A stretch of 64,000 nucleotides of DNA from Flectobacillus longus. Lineage in GTDB: Bacteria; Bacteroidota; Bacteroidia; Cytophagales; Spirosomataceae. The position numbers were made by a program, and so were the translations under genes. The notes below the pieces were generated by a model. It searched no databases, was not told where the DNA came from, and saw nothing but the letters and a program-made list of their open reading frames with translations. Positions 17,500 to 25,219 of this stretch are shown in pieces. How positions within the stretch are numbered: the stretch's first letter is position 1; every line of letters starts with the position of its first letter. Location: positions 52,811 to 116,810 of the forward strand of contig NZ_JASHIC010000028.1 in NCBI RefSeq assembly GCF_030056705.1, in the 5' to 3' direction.

Positions 17500-18960
17500 A
17501 TGTCTGTTATTCTTTCTTCTTCTTTCGATACTCAGGCGCAAAGCCGTTTATATGTCCTAAATCAAAGTGATGATTTATTGACACAATTACAAGTTATAGC
17601 CAATCAAGAAGCTTTTGATGCGGAGGTTTTGGCAAAAGAATTTAAGGCAGAGTTAAAGGAAACGTTTTCGTTTTATACCACTCAAGCCCAAAAAGTATTT
17701 TTCTTAGGACTAGGAAAAAATGCTGATTCTGCGCAAGTGATCAAGGCTTTACGCTATTTCTTCCACCATCAAAAAACAAGAATAGCTGCCCAAATAGATG
17801 TTGTTGTTTCGTCCCTTAATCTTGAACAACTCGAATGGGTTGCCAATGGTATTGTGTTGGGACAATACAACAGCAAACTCTACAAAACAGAAAGTGAAAC
17901 TGTTTCAGAGGTATTTGGTCAAAATGGTCAGATTAACCTAGTCGCTGGTGAATTATTCGGTGAAAATGCCAAAAATTTAGTTGATAAAGGCATTGCCACA
18001 GCCGAAACTCAGATGGAGATTTTTGATTTGATGAATGCTCCAGCCAACAAGAAAACGCCCCAGGTCTTATGTGACTGGGCTGTAGCTTCTGCACAAAAAT
18101 TTGGTTATTCTGCTCATATCATCGACCGACCTGCCCTAGAGAAAGATGGTTTTGAGGCGTTATTAGCGGTAGGTCAAGGAAGCGAGCATGACCCTGCTAT
18201 GATTGTGGTCGAATATCGTTTTCCTTTGCCACAAAAAACAATTGGGTTGGTAGGTAAAGGGGTAACTTTTGATACAGGAGGTATTTCTATCAAATCCTCT
18301 ACCAATATGCACCTTATGAAATCGGATATGGGAGGAGCTGCCGCAGTGTTAGGTACGGTAGAACTAGCAGCCAAACTCAAACTTCCTGTGCATATTATAG
18401 GGGTTGTGCCTACTTGTGAAAATGCTGTAGATGCCAAATCTTTTAAACCAAGCGATGTTATTGGTTCTTATTTAGGAAAAACCATCGAAATAATCGACAC
18501 TGATGCTGAGGGACGCGTGATTTTGGCGGATGGATTGGGGTATATGGTCAAAAATTATAAAACCGATTATCTAATTGATTTGGCTACTTTGACGGGAAGT
18601 TGTATCTCGACATTGGGCTATCATGCAGCAGGCTTATTTACCAACAATGACCAATTGGCAACTCGTCTTAGTAACGCTGGTTCACGTACAGGAGAACGTT
18701 TGTGGAGGCTGCCTTTGTGGGATTTGTATAAAGAAGATATAGCCTCTGACATTGCCGATGTGAAAAATTATTCGGGAAAACCTATGGCAGGAGCTATCTC
18801 TGCGGCTAAATTTTTGGAAGTATTTACCGAAAATCATAATAGCTGGGCACACCTCGATATTGCAGGTACAGCCTTTGGTGATACAGAATTCGTTCCAAGC
18901 CGAGCGGGCACTGCCTATGGTATTCGTTTGTTGATTGATTTTATTGAAGGAGTTTTGTAA
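17500..18960 (+). CDS. Leucyl aminopeptidase (M17)
   Basis: A cytosolic M17 metallo-aminopeptidase that removes N-terminal residues from peptides, normally a hexamer with two metal ions per active site. The C-terminal catalytic domain shows VGKGVTFDTGGISIKSS (about 247-263), with the metal-binding Lys and Asp, and DTDAEGRVILADGLGY (about 333), with the Asp/Glu ligands and catalytic Arg. DLATLTGSC follows. At 486 residues the length is typical, and the N-terminal domain (about 1-170) is divergent as usual. The start is an ATG at 17500. It stands alone, followed by a terminator. Confidence 0.94.
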   Translation: MSVILSSSFDTQAQSRLYVLNQSDDLLTQLQVIANQEAFDAEVLAKEFKAELKETFSFYTTQAQKVFFLGLGKNADSAQVIKALRYFFHHQKTRIAAQIDVVVSSLNLEQLEWVANGIVLGQYNSKLYKTESETVSEVFGQNGQINLVAGELFGENAKNLVDKGIATAETQMEIFDLMNAPANKKTPQVLCDWAVASAQKFGYSAHIIDRPALEKDGFEALLAVGQGSEHDPAMIVVEYRFPLPQKTIGLVGKGVTFDTGGISIKSSTNMHLMKSDMGGAAAVLGTVELAAKLKLPVHIIGVVPTCENAVDAKSFKPSDVIGSYLGKTIEIIDTDAEGRVILADGLGYMVKNYKTDYLIDLATLTGSCISTLGYHAAGLFTNNDQLATRLSNAGSRTGERLWRLPLWDLYKEDIASDIADVKNYSGKPMAGAISAAKFLEVFTENHNSWAHLDIAGTAFGDTEFVPSRAGTAYGIRLLIDFIEGVL

Positions 18961-19349
18961 AAGAAGGCAACAGGCAACGAGGCACAAGGCAAAGAGTGTT
19001 TGATTGAATGGCTAGTTCAAGACTTAGTCTTGGACTAGCTTTTTTAATAGTTTTGAAACTGAACCCATCACTCTTTATCTGAAGGTGTCGCAACGCTTGA
19101 ATCGTTTTTATTCGTTTTGTCTAGTAACAAGATTATTTCTCACTTTATGCCTGTTTCCTAAATATTTTCCCTTCTGTTTTTCTTTCAATCCCCATCTTTT
19201 TTGCTATATTTAAGAAAGGTATCAAAGGCTTTAATCAATAAAGTCGTGTTGTTGCATAGCATTGAGACTTTCTGCCCTTTTAGTTCTGGTATCTTCTTTT
19301 AGTGTACCTCTAAGACACTCTAACCAAAACAGATATAGCCCTTTACTTT
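18961..19349. other. Intergenic region with a word repeat and a terminator
   Basis: The first 30 bp (GGCAACAGGCAACGAGGCAC, then AAGGCAAAGAG) repeat the GGCAAC/GGCACAAGG words also seen at 12065 and 32294. A terminator follows at 19010-19046. The rest, up to the ATP-grasp gene, is AT-rich with no gene seen; it must hold that gene's promoter. Confidence 0.6.
19010..19046 (+). terminator. Terminator after the aminopeptidase gene
   Basis: The stem GGCTAGTTCAAGAC/GTCTTGGACTAGCT is followed by TTTTTTA. The inner part (GACTTAGTC) and the flank GGACTAG resemble a fragment at about 25076-25093 (GACTTGGTCTAGGACTAG) in another 3' gap. Confidence 0.85.
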
Positions 19350-20564
19350 ATGACAAAAGAATTAACCTTTTTATGTATCTCAACCTATTTCAAAGGCAAT
19401 GAGTTTTTGCGTGCTTGTAAGCAAGCAGGAAATAGGGTTTTCTTGTTGACCAATAAAAAACTAGAGCATCGTCCGTGGGCACGTGAAGCCGTCGATGAGT
19501 TTTTTTACGTAGAAGAGAAACCCGATGGAAGTATAGATATTCAAGAGATTATTCTTGGGTTAGGTTATGCGATGCGCTCCCGAAAAATAGATCGTATTGT
19601 CGCACTCGATGATTTTGATGTAGAAAAAGCAGCTCATCTCCGCGAGCATTTTCGTATTCCTGGCATGGGACAAACTACAGGACGGTTGTTTAGAGATAAA
19701 TTGGCGATGCGTATGAAGGCAGAGGAGGCAGGAATTAATGTGCCAATGTTTTCATCTTTGTTTAATGATAATGACGTATTTGAGTTTACCCAAAAAGTGC
19801 AGTTTCCTTGTGTGGTAAAACCTCGCTCGGAGGCTTCTGCTACGGGTATTCGTAAAGTTCATAACTCAGAACAATTGTGGGAGGTGGTGCATTACTTAGG
19901 CGAACGCCGTCCTGAATATCTGGTGGAGCAGTTTCGTCCTGGGGATGTTTACCACGTAGATTCCTTGACGGTGGGTGGTCAGCCGATTTTTACACGCTGT
20001 AGTCGCTATTTATCAACTCCAATGGAAGTAGCGCATGGTGGTGGAGTGTTTCGCTCTATGACCGTGGAAGTTGGCTCGGAGGAAGATTTGGCTTTAAAAG
20101 AAATGAATGAACAGGTATTGAAAGCCTTCGGAATGAAATTTAGTGCAAGCCATACCGAGTTTATTCGTGACCACGAGACAGGAAAGTTTATCTTTTTAGA
20201 AACAGCCTCAAGAGTAGGAGGGGCACATTTGGCCGAAATGGTAGAGGCTGCTACGGGTATTAACCTATGGCGCGAATGGGCAAATATCGAAACAGCTATG
20301 GCTCGTAATCTGGAATATACTTTACCCGAAGTGCAAAATACGTATGCTGGTATCTTGATTTCCTTGACTCGTCAGCGATATACCGATCCTATGATTTTTG
20401 ATGATTCGGAAGTTTGTTGGCGTATGGACGAAGAGTTTCATGTAGGCGTAATTGTAAAGTCTGAATCGCAGGAGCGTGTAAAAGAACTTTTAGACAAATA
20501 TGCCCAAGTGGTATTTTCGGGCTATCATGCTTCAGCCCCAGTACCCGATAAGCCAACAAATTAA
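19350..20564 (+). CDS. ATP-grasp ligase, specificity unknown
   Basis: A 404-residue ATP-grasp enzyme, a family that joins a carboxylate to an amine or thiol through an acyl-phosphate. The middle shows the ATP-binding FPCVVKPRSEASATGIRKV (about 155-173) and YLVEQFRPGDVYHVDSL (about 191-207). The metal-binding TEFIRDHETGKFIFLETASRVGG (split, about 268-290) lies beyond. The N-terminal pre-ATP-grasp domain carries FLLTNKKLEHRPWAREAVDE. The family usually makes amino-acid conjugates or peptides, but no neighbour suggests the substrate. The start is an ATG. Its stop codon lies at the foot of the hairpin at 20564-20648. Confidence 0.85.
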   Translation: MTKELTFLCISTYFKGNEFLRACKQAGNRVFLLTNKKLEHRPWAREAVDEFFYVEEKPDGSIDIQEIILGLGYAMRSRKIDRIVALDDFDVEKAAHLREHFRIPGMGQTTGRLFRDKLAMRMKAEEAGINVPMFSSLFNDNDVFEFTQKVQFPCVVKPRSEASATGIRKVHNSEQLWEVVHYLGERRPEYLVEQFRPGDVYHVDSLTVGGQPIFTRCSRYLSTPMEVAHGGGVFRSMTVEVGSEEDLALKEMNEQVLKAFGMKFSASHTEFIRDHETGKFIFLETASRVGGAHLAEMVEAATGINLWREWANIETAMARNLEYTLPEVQNTYAGILISLTRQRYTDPMIFDDSEVCWRMDEEFHVGVIVKSESQERVKELLDKYAQVVFSGYHASAPVPDKPTN

Positions 20565-20648
20565 AAAAAGGCAATATGCTGTTAGCCGTAGGCATTAAGC
20601 AATTTAAGAATAGCTTAATGCTTATAGCCTACGGCATATTGCCTTTTT
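20564..20648. terminator. Long bidirectional hairpin, element I (GCCGTAGGC words)
   Basis: The 85-bp gap between two convergent genes is one imperfect hairpin with arms of about 36 nt. The left arm starts AAAAAAGGCAATATGC and continues GCCGTAGGCATTAAGC. The right arm reads GCTTAATGCTTATAGCCTACGGCATATTGCC followed by TTTTT (split here for length). Both flanking stop codons lie at the feet of the stem. It should terminate both transcripts. It is far longer than an ordinary terminator and shares the word GCCGTAGGC with 43711-43719. Confidence 0.88.
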
Positions 20649-21393
20649 ACATATATTTTTCCCAAAACTCATAATCATATTTTTCCCAAGCATGGCAACC
20701 GAAGGGGAGTTGTTGGTTATTGAGTTCATAGCAGAGTTGAGGATGTTGTTCAAATCCAAATTTTAATGCTTGTTGCCAATTAGGAAGCTTTAGTAATGGT
20801 CTATATGGACGAAGCTGAATAAAGTGAAGCGAAAACAAACCATCTTCATTTGAAATCCACTCTTTTTTGAAAAACTTCAAAATCTTCAAGAAACGAATCA
20901 TGGCATTGACCCTTCTTAACGAAAACCCTCCATTCATAAAAATTCGACGGAATTGGTGATAATTTCCTGGAAGTTTGCTTCCGATATTCCATCGTTCAGG
21001 TTCGATATGAGGTGAGCCCACATAATCAAAACCTGCATTACACCACTCTGTAAGTTGATCACTAAAAATAAAAGCATCCAACTGATAAATCAGCATATAT
21101 TCGTAAGCCGTAAAAGCTTCATAAAAATGCACAGTCGTAAGCAAAGCATTATAGCCTTCTATGCCTTTGAAATATTTATCCTCAAAGCTTTGAAATTGAA
21201 TAGCAGCGTGCTGTTGCTTCAAATGCGCCAAATCCAAAGATTCGGGTTTGATAATTACGATAGGATAATGCCCCAAAATTTTGATACACTGTTCAAAAGA
21301 CTTTTGCTCAAACGGTGTCATATCAGATTTATACATCGGTATCACCACTGCAACCTGATTTTTCTTTGGAGTAGCTTTTATATGTTTGGACAT
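20647..21393 (-). CDS. DUF5672 family protein (glycosyltransferase-like)
   Basis: A 248-residue soluble protein of the DUF5672 type, thought from fold and context to be nucleotide-sugar-dependent glycosyltransferases. Visible features are VAVVIPMYKSDMTPFEQKS at the start, YQLDAFIF (about 104-111) in place of a DxD-type loop, FDYVGSPHIEP (about 123), MNGGFSLRRV (about 152-161) and SNEDGLFSLHF (about 181), which carries the acidic residues expected at an active site. The start is an ATG. The next gene upstream, a GT2 enzyme on the same strand, fits a shared role in sugar-polymer synthesis, though a hairpin repeat separates them. Confidence 0.75.
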   Translation of the reverse strand: MSKHIKATPKKNQVAVVIPMYKSDMTPFEQKSFEQCIKILGHYPIVIIKPESLDLAHLKQQHAAIQFQSFEDKYFKGIEGYNALLTTVHFYEAFTAYEYMLIYQLDAFIFSDQLTEWCNAGFDYVGSPHIEPERWNIGSKLPGNYHQFRRIFMNGGFSLRRVNAMIRFLKILKFFKKEWISNEDGLFSLHFIQLRPYRPLLKLPNWQQALKFGFEQHPQLCYELNNQQLPFGCHAWEKYDYEFWEKYM

Positions 21394-21411
21394 TGTGTTT
21401 GCTGGTTGAGG

Positions 21412-21495
21412 TTTTAGGCACTAGGGGATAGGCAAAAAGGGAACAGAGAAAATAGATATTTTTTACTAATCCCTTTTTGCCTGACCCCTCTAAAA
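21412..21495. repeat. Long inverted repeat element J (GGCACTAGGGGATAGGC)
   Basis: The left arm TTTTAGGCACTAGGGGATAG and following GCAAAAAGGGA (21412-21442) pairs with TCCCTTTTTGCCTGACCCCT followed by CTAAAA (21470-21495). It fills the gap between two same-strand genes, directly after the stop of the GT2 gene. It probably acts as a terminator on the minus strand and uses the same words as element N (12047-12195). Confidence 0.82.
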
Positions 21496-21496
21496 C

Positions 21497-22477
21497 TTAT
21501 TCTATTATATCCCCCAATAAAGTTTTCCACCAATGTTTTTGAGGGTCGTAGTATTTGCCTGTCAAAAACTTAAGTGTAACAGGGAATATTCTTAACAAAC
21601 GATTTTCAGGTAATTCAAGTCTAAATTTGACAAAATCTAGATGTGATTCCAATTTGGCAAATTGACTAGCAGGTACTTCTGGATAATATTGTTTGAGTAA
21701 AGCCAAAGTGGATTCTAAACGATGTAATTCTTCCTGAATGGGAAGAAGTTTTTCGGCCCTAGGTCTCGAAAAACGTTGTTTGAAGCTAACAGCTTCGCCA
21801 CCACCGCCAAAACCTACTTGCTGAGCACTATGACGACGGTACAAAATGAGTTCTTCATTGATGAAACCAATCTGATTTTTGAGCGCCAATGAAATAGACA
21901 TCCACGCATCATGAATCAAATCTTTTACCGATGTAGGGAAAGGCAACATTTTGGATAGTGCACTTTTACGTAATGCTACCGTAGCACCAGTCACTACATA
22001 ACCTTTATACAAAATCTGAGCAGCGCCACCTGCTTGCCAGATTTTTTGCATATTATCATCAAACATGACTTCCTGCCAGATTTTTCCTGCTATGCGCTCT
22101 GATTTTTCATCCATCATACCAGCATTGCTAAATACCATTTGTTGCTGAGGATTTTTTTCGAGATAGCCCACTAATTTTTCAACCTTTTCAGGCATCCAAG
22201 AATCATCTTGATCACATAAGAAAATAATATCTCCTTGGCACAATTGAAGACATTTTTCAAAGTTTTTGGTTGAGCCTAGTTGTGAGTCATTTCTATAAAA
22301 ATATATCGGAAAAGGAGCTTTGTCTTGAAAAGCTTTAACAATATCAGCAGTTGCATCGGTAGAGCGGTCGTCGCAAATTACGATTTCATTGACCGAGCGA
22401 GTTTGGTTCAGAATACTTTCTAATTGTTCACCTAGATATTTGGCACCATTGTAGGTGCAAAGCGCTACTGAAATCAT
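21497..22477 (-). CDS. Glycosyltransferase family 2
   Basis: A 326-residue GT-A-fold glycosyltransferase. The N-terminal nucleotide-binding region SVALCTYNGAKYLGEQLES (about 3-21), the following CDDRSTDAT (about 36-44) and the DxD-type LCDQDDSW (about 91-98) are plain. The C-terminal half (from about 190) is variable, with HDAW (about 190) in the acceptor region. Such enzymes add rhamnose or other sugars to surface polysaccharide or O-antigen. The donor sugar cannot be told. The start is an ATG. Together with the DUF5672 gene it suggests a small polysaccharide locus without transport genes. Confidence 0.88.
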   Translation of the reverse strand: MISVALCTYNGAKYLGEQLESILNQTRSVNEIVICDDRSTDATADIVKAFQDKAPFPIYFYRNDSQLGSTKNFEKCLQLCQGDIIFLCDQDDSWMPEKVEKLVGYLEKNPQQQMVFSNAGMMDEKSERIAGKIWQEVMFDDNMQKIWQAGGAAQILYKGYVVTGATVALRKSALSKMLPFPTSVKDLIHDAWMSISLALKNQIGFINEELILYRRHSAQQVGFGGGGEAVSFKQRFSRPRAEKLLPIQEELHRLESTLALLKQYYPEVPASQFAKLESHLDFVKFRLELPENRLLRIFPVTLKFLTGKYYDPQKHWWKTLLGDIIE

Positions 22478-22554
22478 CGAGATTGGTTGGTATATGAGCT
22501 TTTATAACCCTTTTTGTAAATTCTTGAAAAACTTAGTTTTAGGAGTTATAAGCA

Positions 22555-22600
22555 TAAAAAAATCTGCAAAAACACACAAATATAGAGGTTTTTGCAGATT
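22555..22600 (-). terminator. Terminator after the surface lipoprotein gene
   Basis: The arms AATCTGCAAAAAC (22561-22573) and GTTTTTGCAGATT (22588-22600) are exact inverted repeats. On the minus strand they are followed by TTTTTTA, ending the lipoprotein transcript before the GT2 gene. Confidence 0.85.
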
Positions 22601-22687
22601 CGATACTAAGAGGTATAGGTACAAAGTGTTGATAAAATGGATGAAATACCAAAAGTGTTTTATCACCACCACATTTTACTAGGCAAA

Positions 22688-23242
22688 TTATTTGATTGTT
22701 ACATTGAATTGTGCATCAAAGTCTGTACTTCCTTTAGCTGTACCATCTTTGATAGGCACACCATTTTGTGGTGGTTGGTGATACAAAACAACTCTTAATG
22801 TTCCTGTTCCTGCATTGGTTGTAACAGCCGAAGCTTTTAGACCAATTTCTAGGTTTCTATTGTCTTTATCAGTACGGGTTATCGTCAACAAATTGCTTGG
22901 TGTTGGTGTGTACACGAACAGGTGCTCAAAGCTTTCGGCTTCTATTTCTGATGTAATATCCTCTGCTGGACTTTTGCTTTCGTCCAATACCTGTACCGTT
23001 ACACTGTAGGTTTTGTTGGCATCTAAACTGATATTATCTACTACAGGAGCATTACCACCGATACCATCAATATCCTTAAATGCAAATGTTTTGGTGACAC
23101 CTCCCGATGTAAAGTTGAGCTTTAACGTCGTAAGGTTTTCGCTATCCTGTACAGGGTCAGGAGCGTCTTTTTTACAACTACTAACGGTAATGACAGCAAT
23201 GGCTAAAGCCAAAATTGTGAGGGGTTTACGTAAGTTTTTCAT
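22688..23242 (-). CDS. Surface lipoprotein of a zinc-type regulon
   Basis: A 184-residue lipoprotein: signal MKNLRKPLTILALAIAVITV, then SSC with lipidated Cys, followed by an acidic linker and a beta-rich domain. It resembles, from memory, proteins encoded beside TonB receptors in Bacteroidota (segments DIDGIGGNAPVV and SPAEDITSEI), annotated loosely as periplasmic-binding-like. The substrate is unproven. I chose the ATG at 23242; the longer frame starts at TTG 23311 and has no signal peptide. It is transcribed divergently from the MerC-like gene, and its promoter carries two of three Fur-box-like operators (23346-23400), which suggests metal control. It is transcribed alone, with its own terminator. 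Confidence 0.72.
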   Translation of the reverse strand: MKNLRKPLTILALAIAVITVSSCKKDAPDPVQDSENLTTLKLNFTSGGVTKTFAFKDIDGIGGNAPVVDNISLDANKTYSVTVQVLDESKSPAEDITSEIEAESFEHLFVYTPTPSNLLTITRTDKDNRNLEIGLKASAVTTNAGTGTLRVVLYHQPPQNGVPIKDGTAKGSTDFDAQFNVTIK

Positions 23243-23345
23243 AAATGAGTGTATTAAAAAAGGACTACGAATGTCAGTTGTAGCAAAAGGTAATTTGAGA
23301 GTGCCTGACAAAGTGTTTTCGTTGATTTTTGTTTAGTTGAATTAA

Positions 23346-23360
23346 TGCAATGGTGTTGCA
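23346..23360. promoter_or_regulatory. Candidate Zur/Fur operator 1
   Basis: TGCAATGGTGTTGCA is a near palindrome of the type TGCAACAnTGTTGCA. It overlaps the -7 box (minus-strand TATATTTG, 23366-23359) of the lipoprotein gene, so binding would block that promoter. Confidence 0.75.
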
Positions 23361-23366
23361 AATATA
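23359..23366 (-). promoter_or_regulatory. -7 promoter box of the lipoprotein gene
   Basis: On the minus strand the sequence is TATATTTG, matching TAnnTTTG. The -33 TTG is at 23390-23388, 21 nt away. Confidence 0.7.
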
Positions 23367-23385
23367 AAAACATATTTTAAATATT

Positions 23386-23400
23386 CGCAATAATGTTGCA
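23386..23400. promoter_or_regulatory. Candidate Zur/Fur operator 2 (shared -33)
   Basis: CGCAATAATGTTGCA, centred at 23393, exactly 40 bp from operators 1 and 3. It supplies a TTG for each direction: 23396-23398 on the plus strand and 23390-23388 on the minus strand. Each lies 21 nt from its -7 box, so one site covers both -33 regions. Confidence 0.75.
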
Positions 23401-23419
23401 AAAATGAATTTTGATATTC

Positions 23420-23427
23420 TATATTTG
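23420..23427 (+). promoter_or_regulatory. -7 promoter box of the MerC-CobW operon
   Basis: TATATTTG matches the Bacteroidota -7 consensus, with TTG at 23396-23398 21 nt upstream. Transcription would start about 10 nt before the ATG at 23444, giving a very short leader. Confidence 0.7.
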
Positions 23428-23440
23428 CAACAATGTTGCA
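23426..23440. promoter_or_regulatory. Candidate Zur/Fur operator 3
   Basis: TGCAACAATGTTGCA is a perfect 15-bp palindrome around a central A. It overlaps the end of the -7 box and ends 3 bp before the MerC-like start codon. It is the best copy in the window. Confidence 0.82.
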
Positions 23441-23443
23441 TTT

Positions 23444-23833
23444 ATGGAAAATTTGAGAAAAAACACTTTTGATTATGTAGGCATAGTTAGTTCGGGGATA
23501 TGCCTTATACATTGTATGCTGATGCCGATTATGCTATTGTTTAAATGGGAGGTTCAGTTGGAGAGCTTGGGGTTTGCGCATCATCCTACTTGGGATTATT
23601 TATTTATAGGCTTGGGCTTAATAGCCGTTTGGATGAGTTCACACAAACATACGCCCAAAGGCATCCGAATAGGACTTTGGGTGGCGTATCTCGTTTTTGT
23701 TTGGGCTTTACTCTATGAAGACCAAGTCTGGTTTGCGCAGTATTTGGGGTGGATTGCCTCTTTGGGGTTGATTACGACACATTATTTTAACATAAAATTT
23801 TGTAAAAAATGTCAAACAGAAAATTACCAGTAA
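23444..23833 (+). CDS. MerC-domain membrane protein
   Basis: A 129-residue inner-membrane protein with four hydrophobic helices. It carries the Cys pair SSGICLIHC in the first helix, as in MerC-type metal transporters, and ends with a second Cys pair in FCKKC. MerC proteins pass mercuric ions inward, but homologues beside CobW-type GTPases are more likely to handle zinc. The direction of transport is unknown. I chose the ATG at 23444, since the longer frame starts at a TTG inside the promoter. Its last 25 bp overlap the CobW-type gene, so the two are translationally coupled. Operator 3 sits next to the start. Confidence 0.82.
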   Translation: MENLRKNTFDYVGIVSSGICLIHCMLMPIMLLFKWEVQLESLGFAHHPTWDYLFIGLGLIAVWMSSHKHTPKGIRIGLWVAYLVFVWALLYEDQVWFAQYLGWIASLGLITTHYFNIKFCKKCQTENYQ

Positions 23834-25014
23834 CAGTATTGAGTGGCTTTTTGGGTGCTGGAAAAACCTCTTTACTCAACCATATTTTACATAATAAAGA
23901 AGGCTTGAAAGTAGCAGTAATTGTCAACGACATGAGTGAAGTAAATATAGATGCTCAGTTGGTCAAACAAGAAAATGTACTTTCAAGAACAGAAGAAAAG
24001 CTGGTCGAAATGTCCAATGGTTGTATCTGCTGTACACTTCGTGAAGATTTGATGGTGGAGGTTGAAAAACTCGCCAAAGATCAGCGTTTTGATTATTTGC
24101 TCATAGAGTCCACGGGTATATCGGAGCCTTTACCTGTGGCTCAAACTTTTTCGTATGTTGATGAAAACAGCGGAATTGACCTTTCTCGTTTTGCCCAACT
24201 AGACACGATGGTGACTGTGGTTGACTGTTTTAATTTTGCCAAAGACTTTGGCTCTATTGATACTGTCTGGACTCGCGGCCTCAATGACGAAGATCCTAAT
24301 GACCAACGCACCATCGTAAATCTATTGACAGACCAAATAGAATTTGCTAATGTCATTGTTTTGAACAAAACCGATTTGCTTCCTCGCGAAAGAGTTGCGG
24401 AGTTAAAGACCATTATTCAGAAGTTGAACCCTGAGGCTAAAGTTGTAGAATCGACTTTTGGAAAAATTGAAACCTCCCATATTCTCAATACAGGCTTGTT
24501 TGATTTCGAAAAATCCTCGCAATCGGCAGGCTGGATTCAAGAATTAGAAAAGGGGAGTCATACGCCCGAAACCGAGGAATATGGTATTAGTTCTTTTGTC
24601 TTTAGAGACGTCCGTCCATTCCATCCTACACGTTTTTGGAATTACATTAATCAACATTGGCATGCAGGAATTATTCGTTCTAAAGGCTTATTTTGGTTAG
24701 CTTCAAGACCTAAAGATGCCCTAAATTGGGGACAGGCGGGTGGTTCGCTTCGTGCAGATTACGCAGGAAAATGGTGGGCTGGCGTACCCAAGTGGGAGCG
24801 TTCTTTTTATCCTGCTTGGAAAGACTCAAAAGACGAAATCATGAAGCGTTGGGATGAACGATTTGGCGACCGTATCAATGAATTAGTGATTATTGGGCAA
24901 GATTTAGATAAAGCATTACTCATTCAAGAGTTACAATCTTGTTTATGCACCGAGGAGGAAATCAAACAAATGGAAGCCAAGAAAAAGTTTGAAGATCCAT
25001 TTCCTGAGTTTTAA
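23809..25014 (+). CDS. CobW/COG0523-family GTPase (zinc metallochaperone type)
   Basis: A 401-residue cytoplasmic GTPase of the COG0523 family. It shows a P-loop GFLGAGKT (about 13-20), the metal-binding CxCC motif [10 protein letters not shown] (Cys 72, 74, 75), a Walker B-type [12 protein letters not shown] and an NKTD guanine-specificity motif (about 185). The C-terminal CobW_C domain follows from about 260. Relatives insert zinc into client enzymes under scarcity, or load cobalt or other metals for nitrile hydratase and B12 synthesis. Overlap with MerC and the Fur-box palindromes favour zinc. The start is an ATG at 23809, inside the MerC-like gene. Confidence 0.9.
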   Translation: MSNRKLPVTVLSGFLGAGKTSLLNHILHNKEGLKVAVIVNDMSEVNIDAQLVKQENVLSRTEEKLVEMSNGCICCTLREDLMVEVEKLAKDQRFDYLLIESTGISEPLPVAQTFSYVDENSGIDLSRFAQLDTMVTVVDCFNFAKDFGSIDTVWTRGLNDEDPNDQRTIVNLLTDQIEFANVIVLNKTDLLPRERVAELKTIIQKLNPEAKVVESTFGKIETSHILNTGLFDFEKSSQSAGWIQELEKGSHTPETEEYGISSFVFRDVRPFHPTRFWNYINQHWHAGIIRSKGLFWLASRPKDALNWGQAGGSLRADYAGKWWAGVPKWERSFYPAWKDSKDEIMKRWDERFGDRINELVIIGQDLDKALLIQELQSCLCTEEEIKQMEAKKKFEDPFPEF

Positions 25015-25018
25015 ATAA

Positions 25019-25216
25019 TTGTGAATGAGTGATTTGTGAATTAGTGAATATGCGCTTGTATTGTTATCTAGTGAGCGACTTGGTCTAGGACTAGTAATTT
25101 TTGAAATACAAAAATTTTATATAAAGGTAGTGTGATGCAAAAAGCCATCTTCCCGTGGAAGATGGCTTTTTTATGTGATAAAAAATCACTAAATCACTCA
25201 TTCACAAATCACTCAA
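25019..25216. repeat. Inverted repeat element F (TGAGTGATTTGTGAAT words)
   Basis: The left arm GTGAATGAGTGATTTGTGAA (25021-25040) and right arm TCACTCATTCACAAATCACT (about 25194-25213) are inverted copies of the same words, placed around a conventional terminator at 25139-25172. It fills the convergent gap between the GTPase and esterase genes. The words match those of elements C, D and G. Confidence 0.82.
25139..25172. terminator. Bidirectional terminator inside element F
   Basis: AAAAAGCCATCTTCC pairs with GGAAGATGGCTTTTTT around a CGT loop. The runs of A and T give a terminator for both convergent genes. Confidence 0.88.
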
Positions 25217-25219
25217 TGA

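Noticed and set aside
23242..23311. TTG start for the surface lipoprotein
   Set aside because: It would bury the signal peptide; the ATG at 23242 begins it directly.
23411..23443. TTG start for the MerC-like gene
   Set aside because: The added codons are promoter and operator sequence.
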